A stretch of 5,478 bases of DNA from an uncultured Prevotellaceae bacterium (GTDB taxonomy: Bacteria; Bacteroidota; Bacteroidia; Bacteroidales; Muribaculaceae), in the NCBI GenBank assembly GCA_937892085.1, contig CALAVD010000046.1, positions 1 to 5,478 on the forward strand, read 5' to 3'. Under the pieces are notes generated by a model, which made no database searches, was not told where the DNA came from, and worked only from the letters and a program-made list of their open reading frames with translations. Below are positions 1-5,478 of the stretch, in pieces (the stretch's first letter is position 1; every line of letters begins with the position of its first letter). Made by a program: the position numbers and the translations under genes.

Positions 1-763
1 GTCCCTTGCCATAGACTGGCAGTTTCTTGCCTTCGAGAATATTGTGGATTACCAGCGGAATAAGCTTCTCGGGGAAGTGGTAGGGACCGTAGTTGTTGCT
101 GCAACGTGTAATATTGATTGGGAAGTTGTAGGTGTGATAATATGCCATCGCTATCATGTCGGCACTGGTCTTAGATGCTGAGTAGGGCGAGCGTGGCGAC
201 AATGGAGTCTCTTCGGTGAAAAACTTCTTACCAAAGGTCGTGAGGTCTTGACGTCCCTCAATCACTCTCTTGAGCTCATCGCTAACTTGCAAAGTCTGCG
301 CCTCATCGTAGTCTTTCTCAAGCGACCCATATACCTCGTCGGTAGAGATTTGCAGATATTTCTTGCCTGGTTTATAGGCAGGCTTGCCGTGCTCATCTTT
401 GCCGACGGCCCAAGCGTCGCGGGCGCAGTTGAGCAGGTTTTGAGTACCCAATATGTTTGTCTCAAGGAAGAGTTTAGGGTTCTCTATGCTGCGATCCACA
501 TGGCTCTCGGCGGCGAAGTTTACAACGAAGTCGATGTCGTTGTCGGCGAAAATCTGCTTCACTACACCTTGGTCCTTAATGTCGCCTTTTACAAACTTTA
601 CATTAGGCAACTCAAGCTCCTCTTTTATGGAATTGATGTTGCCAGCGTATGTTAGCGCGTCGAGCACGATAACCTTGATGTCATTGCCATGCTTGGCAGT
701 CACATATTTCAAAAAATTGGCGCCGATAAAGCCGGCCGCACCTGTTACAAGATAGGTTGTCAT
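1..763 (-). CDS. rfbB: dTDP-glucose 4,6-dehydratase, partial (N-terminal 254 residues)
   Basis: RfbB (RmlB) converts dTDP-glucose to dTDP-4-keto-6-deoxyglucose in the cytoplasm, the second step towards dTDP-L-rhamnose for surface polysaccharides. The frame is open from the ATG at 763-761 to the window edge. Visible motifs are the NAD-binding GAAGFIG (residues 8-14), NFAAESHVDRS (82-92), STDEVYG (140-146, with the Thr-Asp-Glu catalytic group at 141-143), SPYSASK (192-198, the YxxxK pair Tyr194 and Lys198) and TRCSNNYGPYHFPEKLIP (219-236). Family members are about 350-380 residues, so roughly the last third lies outside the window. Between STDEVYG and YSASK it is about 20 residues longer than the E. 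coli enzyme. There is no Shine-Dalgarno; the leader is A/T-rich, and a promoter lies at 854-884. The extended-SDR sugar epimerase/dehydratase family is certain, and the motif set fits RfbB specifically rather than GalE. Confidence 0.96.
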   Translation of the reverse strand, partial: MTTYLVTGAAGFIGANFLKYVTAKHGNDIKVIVLDALTYAGNINSIKEELELPNVKFVKGDIKDQGVVKQIFADNDIDFVVNFAAESHVDRSIENPKLFLETNILGTQNLLNCARDAWAVGKDEHGKPAYKPGKKYLQISTDEVYGSLEKDYDEAQTLQVSDELKRVIEGRQDLTTFGKKFFTEETPLSPRSPYSASKTSADMIAMAYYHTYNFPINITRCSNNYGPYHFPEKLIPLVIHNILEGKKLPVYGKG

Positions 764-853
764 ATTTTTTAAAAGCTTACAAGCTGACGAGCAAACAAGC
801 CAATGCTATCTTCTCGGCAACTCAATTAAAAAATTAATTTTCAATTTAAGCTA

Positions 854-884
854 CAAATTTACAGCTTAAATTTCTAATTTCAAA
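854..884 (-). promoter_or_regulatory. Bacteroides-type promoter for rfbB
   Basis: Read on the minus strand, a -33 TTTG (884-881) is followed after 19 bp by a -7 element TAAATTTG (861-854). This matches the Bacteroidota primary-sigma consensus TTTG, 19-21 bp, TAnnTTTG. Transcription would start near 845-850, giving a leader of about 85 nt before the rfbB ATG. The promoter lies in the 161-bp gap after the permease stop codon, so rfbB can be expressed independently of the broken gene upstream. The rest of this gap is A/T-rich, with a 12-bp palindrome AAAATTAATTTT at 830-841, and I see no clear intrinsic terminator in it. Confidence 0.7.
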
Positions 885-924
885 AGATTTTGATGATTAT
901 TAGTTGGTGGTATTTTGCAAGTCG

Positions 925-1915
925 TTAATTATCAGTTTGATTTTCCTTTTTATGTTTTTGGAGAAGAGCAAGGTTTAGGATGATGCCCACGATTGCCGCT
1001 AAGCCTATTCCCGAGAGGCTGAAAGTGCCGGCTGTGAGCTCAGCACCGCCAACTCCTGTGGTTAACATGATGCTCGCAATGATAATGTTTCGTGTGTCAC
1101 CGAAGTCCACTTTGTTGCGCACCAGGTTCTGTATTCCCACAGTGGCAATGGTGCCAAACAGCATGAGCATGATTCCTCCGAGCACTGCCTGAGGAATGCT
1201 CTGAAGGAATGCGTTGAGTTTCCCAAACACCGAGAAAACTATCGCCGTGACTGCGGTGATGCGGATAACTGATGGTGAAGTGATTTTGGTGATTTGCATC
1301 GCACCAGTGACTTCGCTGTAGGTGGTTACTGGAGGACCTCCCATAAAGGCTGCGGCGAGGCAGGCAAGACCATCGCCAAGCATGGTGCGGTGCAGTCCCG
1401 GGTCTTTGACGAAATCTTTGTCGGCAACGTTGCTCACCACATACACGTCGCCCACATGCTCAATCAGTGTGGCAAGAGCTATCCAGCAGCCAGTTGTCCT
1501 TTGACATATCCACAGCGGTGCCTGCTAAGGAAAGGCCGATGAGGATGATGACGGGACCCACCACCACAGGAGGAAACAGGTGGGTGAGGAACTTAGTGCC
1601 TTTCCATCTGATTAGCGCCGAGGCTATGAAATAGATTACTGCCACTCCAGCAAAACCTGCTAATTCTCCTTGCAATCCCCATTCCTTGATCGATTGCAAA
1701 ATGGGAGCGATGAACGCGAAACTCGAGCCGAGGAAGATGGGCACTTTGCCTTTGGTCACGGCATGGAAGATAAGGGCGCCAATGCCTGCCGAGAATAAGG
1801 CGGTGGCGGGGTCTAACCCTGCAAGAAGTGGCATCAGCACCGTAGCGCCAAATGCCACAAAGAGAAACTGCACGCCCACAATAGTTTTGCGTGCTGGACT
1901 TAATGCGTTGTTCAT
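925..1915 (-). pseudogene. uraA: Uracil permease (NCS2 family), broken by internal deletion with frameshift
   Basis: The intact protein would be an inner-membrane uracil/proton symporter of the NCS2 family. The first frame starts at the ATG at 1915-1913 and is good UraA sequence to about residue 144: QFLFVAFGATVLMPLL (16-31), GSSFAF (63-68, which carries the TM3 uracil-site Phe) and the LFPPVVVGPV region (113-122). It then runs into non-homologous residues and a TGA at about 1460-1462. Family sequence resumes in another frame with WIALATLIEHVGDVY from about 1485 and continues to the TAA at 925. The two substrate-site glutamates are present (equivalents of E. coli Glu241 at 1461-1459 and Glu290 at 1314-1312). 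By comparison with E. coli UraA (429 residues), roughly 70-80 residues are absent between the parts, probably TM6-TM7. Only about 330 codons remain, so a functional transporter is unlikely. An assembly error at the junction could give the same picture. Confidence 0.88.
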
Positions 1916-1936
1916 ATTACTTGATGAAAAGTTTTA

Positions 1937-1944
1937 CAAAAATA
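1937..1944 (-). promoter_or_regulatory. Possible -7 element of the uraA promoter
   Basis: On the minus strand TATTTTTG (1944-1937) fits the Bacteroidota -7 consensus TAnnTTTG and lies about 20 bp upstream of the uraA ATG. No TTTG sits 19-21 bp further upstream (that position is A/T-rich, within GATAATAATAATTATC at 1961-1976), so the promoter is weak, activator-dependent or not real. The 16-bp sequence at 1961-1976 contains the inverted arms GATAAT and ATTATC around AATA, which could be a binding site or merely low-complexity A/T sequence. Confidence 0.35.
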
Positions 1945-2038
1945 ATGCTTTTTCCCTCATGATAATAATAATTATCCGGGAAGTTATTCTCAAGTTGCAT
2001 TTCATGGCCAGAAAAATTTTTTTATGTCAAAAAAAATC

Positions 2039-2050
2039 CCAAATATTTGG
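2039..2050. repeat. 12-bp perfect palindrome overlapping the aroE -33 element
   Basis: CCAAATATTTGG reads identically on both strands and covers the whole -33 TTTG of the aroE promoter. It does not extend beyond 12 bp (C at 2038 faces T at 2051). Its position would suit a dimeric repressor or activator, but a -33 TTTG in A/T-rich DNA can form such a palindrome by chance, and I recognise no known operator in it. Confidence 0.45.
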
Positions 2051-2077
2051 TTGAACTATCATTTTTGATTATATTTG
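2046..2077 (+). promoter_or_regulatory. Bacteroides-type promoter for the aroE-comEC operon
   Basis: A -33 TTTG (2046-2049) and a -7 element TATATTTG (2070-2077) are separated by 20 bp, a full match to the Bacteroidota consensus. The start of transcription should fall near 2083-2086, leaving a leader of about 25 nt before the aroE ATG at 2110. This settles the aroE start: the frame is open back to a TTG at 2047, but that codon lies inside the -33 element and could not be on this transcript. The -33 box is contained in the perfect palindrome CCAAATATTTGG (2039-2050), a candidate operator. Confidence 0.8.
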
Positions 2078-2109
2078 CAATTTCTAACAGACTTTTAATA
2101 TTATCATTC

Positions 2110-2871
2110 ATGCCTGACCAGAGTAAGATATATGGACTAATAGGGAAATCGCTCACCCATTCTCTCTCGATGGACTTCTTCAACCAGAAGTTTATTGCCG
2201 AGGAGATTGATGCCTGCTATCTCAACTTTGAGATTGATGATGTTAGTGAAATGATGGTGGTGTTGAGCGAGTATCCTAACATAGGAGGTCTTAATGTTAC
2301 ATCGCCATACAAGGAGCAAGTTATTGCCTTTATGGACGAACTTGATGAGACTGCCCAGCTGGTGGGGGCAGTGAATGTTGTTAAAATAATCAGAATGCGT
2401 AGTGAAAGCTCGCTGAAATTAGTGGGCTATAACTCTGATTTCATAGGATTTAAAAACTCATTAGAGCCTTTGCTCACCTCTGAGATGAATAAGGCACTCG
2501 TCTTGGGTACGGGTGGCGCTTGCAGAGCCGTGAAAGCAGTTCTTGAGTCTTTAGGGATAGAAGTGGGGTTGGTTTCACGCCGTAAATCGGCTCAGACAAT
2601 CACCTACGAGGAGCTCACCAAGCAGATGATTCATGACCACAAGCTCATTGTAAACACCACACCACTCGGCACTTATCCTCACACGGGAATATGTCCTCCT
2701 ATTCCTTATCGCTTCATCACTCCGTCACACCTGTGTTATGACTTAGTGTATAACCCAAGTGAGACTGAATTTATGAAGCAGTCGGCAGCGCATGGTGCAA
2801 AGGTGAAGAATGGCATTGAAATGCTCTTGCTACAGGCGTTTGAGTCTTATAGAATCTGGACTGAACTGTAG
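2110..2871 (+). CDS. aroE: Shikimate dehydrogenase
   Basis: AroE reduces 3-dehydroshikimate to shikimate with NADPH, the fourth step of the cytoplasmic shikimate pathway to chorismate. The protein is 253 residues, normal for the compact Bacteroidota form. The N-terminal substrate domain shows IGKSLTHSLS (11-20, shikimate-binding serines), NVTSPYK (62-68, catalytic Lys68), GAVNVV (86-91) and YNSDFIGF (107-114, catalytic Asp110). The nucleotide domain shows GTGGACRAV (133-141) and a strand ending in VSRR (155-158), the usual place for the NADP phosphate contact, then NTTPLGTYP and, near the C terminus, NGIEMLLLQA. The ATG at 2110 is chosen because the upstream in-frame TTG lies in the promoter and family similarity starts at IYGLIGKS. 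The gene stops at TAG (2869-2871), 18 bp before comEC, with no terminator between, so the two are probably co-transcribed. Biosynthetic AroE is much more likely than a quinate/shikimate paralogue. Confidence 0.96.
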   Translation: MPDQSKIYGLIGKSLTHSLSMDFFNQKFIAEEIDACYLNFEIDDVSEMMVVLSEYPNIGGLNVTSPYKEQVIAFMDELDETAQLVGAVNVVKIIRMRSESSLKLVGYNSDFIGFKNSLEPLLTSEMNKALVLGTGGACRAVKAVLESLGIEVGLVSRRKSAQTITYEELTKQMIHDHKLIVNTTPLGTYPHTGICPPIPYRFITPSHLCYDLVYNPSETEFMKQSAAHGAKVKNGIEMLLLQAFESYRIWTEL

Positions 2872-2889
2872 CCCATTACCTCGATAGTT

Positions 2890-4968
2890 ATGGGCAGGCC
2901 AAGCTTCTTGTCGAGATTGCCAGTGCTGAGATTGTTAATTCCGTTAGCCGTCGGCATTCTGCTATTCCGATATTTTTCGTTCACTTGGCTGCCAGTAGCG
3001 TTAGTGACGATAGCTGTTGTTGCTGCAATTGTGCTGATGTTCACGAAGAAGTCGCCAGTTGTGTCGCTAAGGGCGCGCAGTTGGCACATTCTTCCGATGT
3101 CGCTATTTATGGTGGCAGTGGGGTGGCTTGCGGCTTATATCGCTGCGCCATCTGAACTTGATGTCAAAGCGTTGAAAGGTAGAGCTGTATTGGCAAGAAT
3201 TGAAGGTGTTGACTTTCATGAAAAGAGCATGGAGATGCAGGTGAGGCTGATGAAACTTGAGAATGGTGACGCTTTGCCTAATAATACACACATTCTGCTC
3301 TCTACAAGTGGCTGTGACTATGAGTTGGAGCCTGGCGATTTGATAGCGTTTTCATTAGACATCGCTGCTGTCAGAAATTTAGGCAATCCCGATGAGATGG
3401 ACTATGCGTTCTATTTGCATAACAAAGGCATCTGTTATTGCCAGCACACACAACTGGAGATGGTAGAGAAAGTGGGAGCGTCGCCCACGTTGATGACTCG
3501 TGTCATGAACGTGCGTCAGCAGTTGGAGCATAAAATTCTGAATAGCACTCTCCAACCTGAAACACAATCCATGCTGATAGCCGTTCTGTTAGGCAACGAT
3601 GATTTCATCTTACCCGCGACACGTGAGCACTTCTCGGTGGTGGGCGTGGCTCATGTTCTCGCCCTCAGCGGATTGCATATTGCCATAATCGCGTTACTGA
3701 TATGGTTTCTTCTCTTCCCATTAGACTATATCCACGCTAAGAAGCTGCGACTGGTGCTCACGTTGCTCCTGCTGATAGGCTATGACGTGCTGACCGGTAT
3801 GTCGCCCTCGGTGGTAAGGTCCACGGTGATGATTGCCTTCGTCTTTATGTCGGTGCTGTTCTACCGCAAATCCACACCGCTCAACTCGGTGGCTGCTGCT
3901 GCGCTTGTCATCCTCGTCTTCTCTCCAGGCTCGTTATATAGTGTGGGCTTCCAACTGAGTTTTGTCACTGTTACTGCACTTATAGTATTCTACCAGACCT
4001 TTGATGTGAAATATCCCTCTAACAAGTTGTTGAAATATCTCTATTCTTTGTTCCTCACTTCGCTGGTGGCGATACTCTCATCATCAATCTTGACAGCCTA
4101 TTATTTCAACACTCTATCGGTGATGGCGGTGCTCGCCAATTTCTTCATCTTGCCTGTTTTCCCCGTTTTCATGACACTTGGTGCCGTGGTACTGTTATTG
4201 CTGGCTTTGGGCGGCTCTCTCACATGGCTTAACACTGTTCTCGACTGGTTGACGAGCTTTGTCAACGGCTCGGTGAACTGGTTCAGCACATGGAGTTTCG
4301 GGCATAGCGAGGTCTATGTGACTTGGGTGGCGGTGGTGGCATATTATGCCATTCTTGTCATGCTTGTGTTGTGGCTGTATCGTCGCAACGTGCGATGGCT
4401 CTTGGCGGCGGGAGTGGTGTTGATATTATGGATGGCTCACGGCTTAGTGATTGATGCTAAGACCCCGAAGCAGGGGCTGGTGATTTTCAACTCCTATAAT
4501 TCCACGCCAGTGCTGTATTTCAACCACGGCAAGGCAATGCTATGGGTTCCTGATGTGGAAAATGATTATGATGTAGAGGTGTTTAAGCGTCAACACAGAG
4601 CTTTTTTAGCTCACTATGGCATTGATTCGTTGTGGGTGGTGGATAATTCCACTCAGATGTCGATAGATGATGGCATAGTTAAACATCCTTTTGCCATGTT
4701 CGGCGACAGGTCGGTCGTTGCCGTGGGAAAAGGGAGGTGGAAGAACTATGAGGCGAGCGATAGCGGTGAGGTGAAATTTGACCTCCTTGTGGTGACCAAG
4801 CAGTATCATTCCACAATCGCTCGGGCGAGGGAACTTTATGACGTGAAAAACGTAATCCTCTCGGGCGACATTTACGACGACAACCTCCCCGCCCTGGAAA
4901 AAGAGTGCCAGGAATTAGACTTGCCATATCACAGCATCAAATCGAGCGGAGCAGTGGTTAAGTTTTAA
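2890..4968 (+). CDS. ComEC/Rec2-family competence membrane protein lacking a recognisable nuclease motif
   Basis: ComEC forms the inner-membrane channel that carries single-stranded DNA into the cytoplasm during natural transformation. This 692-residue protein has the family order. Three N-terminal membrane segments (about 11-28, 33-51, 66-86) are followed by a periplasmic OB-fold-like part (about 95-190) with the typical NPDEMDYAFYLHNKGI (166-181). The Competence core follows with HVLALSGLHIAII (255-267), SPSVVRSTVM (305-314), SVGFQLSFVTV (351-361) and YYFNTLSVMAVLANFFILP (404-422), then further membrane segments to about 521. The last 170 residues are soluble, where many ComEC proteins have a metallo-beta-lactamase-like nuclease; I find neither a DVGQGD-type start nor an HxHxDH motif, so that function seems lost or replaced. 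The ATG at 2890 has no Shine-Dalgarno but gives a normal N terminus. It lies 18 bp after aroE and in the same frame, probably in the same operon. Whether this organism is transformable cannot be read from the window. Confidence 0.92.
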   Translation: MGRPSFLSRLPVLRLLIPLAVGILLFRYFSFTWLPVALVTIAVVAAIVLMFTKKSPVVSLRARSWHILPMSLFMVAVGWLAAYIAAPSELDVKALKGRAVLARIEGVDFHEKSMEMQVRLMKLENGDALPNNTHILLSTSGCDYELEPGDLIAFSLDIAAVRNLGNPDEMDYAFYLHNKGICYCQHTQLEMVEKVGASPTLMTRVMNVRQQLEHKILNSTLQPETQSMLIAVLLGNDDFILPATREHFSVVGVAHVLALSGLHIAIIALLIWFLLFPLDYIHAKKLRLVLTLLLLIGYDVLTGMSPSVVRSTVMIAFVFMSVLFYRKSTPLNSVAAAALVILVFSPGSLYSVGFQLSFVTVTALIVFYQTFDVKYPSNKLLKYLYSLFLTSLVAILSSSILTAYYFNTLSVMAVLANFFILPVFPVFMTLGAVVLLLLALGGSLTWLNTVLDWLTSFVNGSVNWFSTWSFGHSEVYVTWVAVVAYYAILVMLVLWLYRRNVRWLLAAGVVLILWMAHGLVIDAKTPKQGLVIFNSYNSTPVLYFNHGKAMLWVPDVENDYDVEVFKRQHRAFLAHYGIDSLWVVDNSTQMSIDDGIVKHPFAMFGDRSVVAVGKGRWKNYEASDSGEVKFDLLVVTKQYHSTIARARELYDVKNVILSGDIYDDNLPALEKECQELDLPYHSIKSSGAVVKF

Positions 4969-5055
4969 GCCGTAAGCCTCACCTCTACTATATATGCGTT
5001 GTGTAAGTATTTGTAAAACAAACGATTATATAAATGAATATTATCGGTTTTGTTT

Positions 5056-5069
5056 TTGGGCGCGCCCAA
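5056..5069. repeat. 14-bp perfect GC-rich palindrome between convergent genes
   Basis: TTGGGCGCGCCCAA is a perfect palindrome in otherwise A/T-rich DNA, 87 bp after the comEC stop and 60 bp beyond the stop of the minus-strand NlpC/P60 gene. As RNA it could fold into only a 5-bp stem with a CGCG loop. On the plus strand the T-run precedes rather than follows it, and on the minus strand it is followed by an A-run, so it is not a normal intrinsic terminator in either direction. It may be a protein site or a weak bidirectional end signal. The rest of 4969-5088 shows no gene. Confidence 0.55.
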
Positions 5070-5088
5070 TGAGGGTCTAACCAATAAT

Positions 5089-5129
5089 CTCTTCCCTCTT
5101 CCCTCTTCCCTCTCACCTCTTCCCTCTCG
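5089..5129. repeat. CTCTTCC heptamer tandem repeat (polypurine on minus strand)
   Basis: Five consecutive 7-bp units start at 5089, 5096, 5103, 5110 and 5117. Four are exact CTCTTCC and the fourth unit is CTCTCAC; a partial unit CTCTC follows up to 5128. The array directly abuts the TAA (5132-5130) of the minus-strand NlpC/P60 gene, so it would be the start of that gene's 3' untranslated RNA, read as GGAAGAG repeats. One strand is almost purely purine. Copy number in such short arrays tends to vary by slippage. Confidence 0.85.
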
Positions 5130-5478
5130 TTATCTCTTCACGCGGCCTGCGGCGAAGAAGTGTTTTACATAGTATTTGCCAGTTAGGTCGTCGATTACTA
5201 CACCACGTGATGATGATGCGTGGGCAAATTTATTGTCTTTCAAGTAGATGCCTACATGACTGATTTTTCCGCCCTCTCCGTTGTTGAAGAACACGAGATC
5301 GCCCTCTCGTAGGGCTTCCTTGTCGATGGGGGTGCAGTTGTTGTAGTACTGGAGTCCGCCTCGCCGCTCTAATGCTATGTTATAGACGGTGAGGTACAGT
5401 TCCATTACAAATCCTGAGCAGTCGGTGCCCACCTGCTTAGTGTGTCCGCCACCACTGTAAGGGGGGCCCAGCCAACTC
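5130..5478 (-). CDS. NlpC/P60 family C40 peptidase, partial (C-terminal 115 residues)
   Basis: NlpC/P60 enzymes are cysteine peptidases that cut peptide links in peptidoglycan, usually between D-Glu and the diamino acid, and in Bacteroidota are commonly exported or lipid-anchored. The frame is open from the window edge to the TAA at 5132-5130. It begins with WLGPPYSGGG, then GTDCSGFV with the catalytic Cys at 5420-5418, REGDLVFF, SHVGIYL with the catalytic His at 5258-5256, and FAHASSSRGV with the third catalytic-site His at 5222-5220. All three active-site residues are therefore present, and the protein ends normally (HFFAAGRVKR) soon after the domain. A GTG at 5432 is not the start, because conserved domain sequence continues upstream of it. 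The N terminus, with any signal peptide or SH3-like domain, and the promoter lie outside the window. It converges on comEC. Confidence 0.94.
   Translation of the reverse strand, partial: SWLGPPYSGGGHTKQVGTDCSGFVMELYLTVYNIALERRGGLQYYNNCTPIDKEALREGDLVFFNNGEGGKISHVGIYLKDNKFAHASSSRGVVIDDLTGKYYVKHFFAAGRVKR

Noticed and set aside
248..755. Two overlapping plus-strand open frames (248-655 and 453-755)
   Set aside because: They lie antisense to rfbB, whose minus-strand frame carries all the catalytic motifs; their own translations have no recognisable family features.
1455..1925. Programmed frameshift in the permease rather than a pseudogene
   Set aside because: Restoring the frame at the junction would still leave out roughly 70-80 conserved residues, probably two membrane segments, so a frameshift alone cannot make a complete protein.
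980..2054. Plus-strand open frames across the permease (980-1192, 1294-1542, 1322-1504, 1686-2054)
   Set aside because: They are antisense shadows of the GC-richer uraA codons on the minus strand and show no domain; the last also runs through the intergenic promoter region.
2047..2109. N-terminal extension of AroE from the TTG at 2047
   Set aside because: The TTG is part of the -33 promoter element and the extension contains the -7 element, so it lies upstream of the expected transcript start. It adds 21 residues with no family similarity.
4606..4927. Minus-strand open frames within the 3' end of comEC (4606-4809 and 4679-4927)
   Set aside because: They overlap each other and the well-supported comEC frame, and have low-complexity Arg/Ser/Pro-rich translations typical of shadows.
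5056..5075. Intrinsic terminator at the comEC end
   Set aside because: The palindrome gives only a 5-bp stem with a CGCG loop, and no T-run follows it on either strand.
5089..5129. CRISPR-like repeat array
   Set aside because: The units are only 7 bp and directly adjacent, with no spacers and no cas gene nearby; it is a simple tandem repeat.

Overview
The window looks like ordinary core chromosome from a member of the Bacteroidota, most likely the order Bacteroidales (Prevotella- or Muribaculum-like). Three things point there: Bacteroides-type promoters (TTTG, 19-20 bp, TAnnTTTG) ahead of two genes, the near absence of Shine-Dalgarno sequences, and the protein sequences themselves. I cannot name a genus.

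Layout. Positions 1-763 (minus) hold the N-terminal two thirds of a dTDP-glucose 4,6-dehydratase (rfbB/rmlB), cut by the window edge and preceded by a good promoter at 854-884. Positions 925-1915 (minus) hold a uracil permease gene (uraA family) that is broken: the first 144 or so codons and the last 185 or so are intact, but they lie in different frames and the middle of the protein is missing. A 194-bp divergent intergenic region follows, with a weak candidate promoter for the permease and a strong one for aroE. Positions 2110-2871 (plus) encode shikimate dehydrogenase (aroE). After 18 bp comes 2890-4968 (plus), a 692-residue ComEC/Rec2-family membrane protein, probably in one operon with aroE. 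A 161-bp convergent intergenic region (4969-5129) holds a perfect GC-rich palindrome and a run of CTCTTCC heptamers. Positions 5130-5478 (minus) are the C-terminal 115 residues of an NlpC/P60 peptidase that runs off the right edge.

The genes do not form one pathway. RfbB makes the precursor of dTDP-rhamnose for surface polysaccharide, AroE works in aromatic amino acid and chorismate synthesis, ComEC would be the inner-membrane DNA-uptake channel, and the NlpC/P60 enzyme cuts peptidoglycan stem peptides. I see no RNA gene, CRISPR array, insertion sequence or defence system, and no previously undescribed system. The observations most worth checking are the broken permease, the convergent intergenic region with palindrome and heptamers, the palindrome over the aroE -33 element, and the C-terminal domain of ComEC, which lacks the usual nuclease motif.
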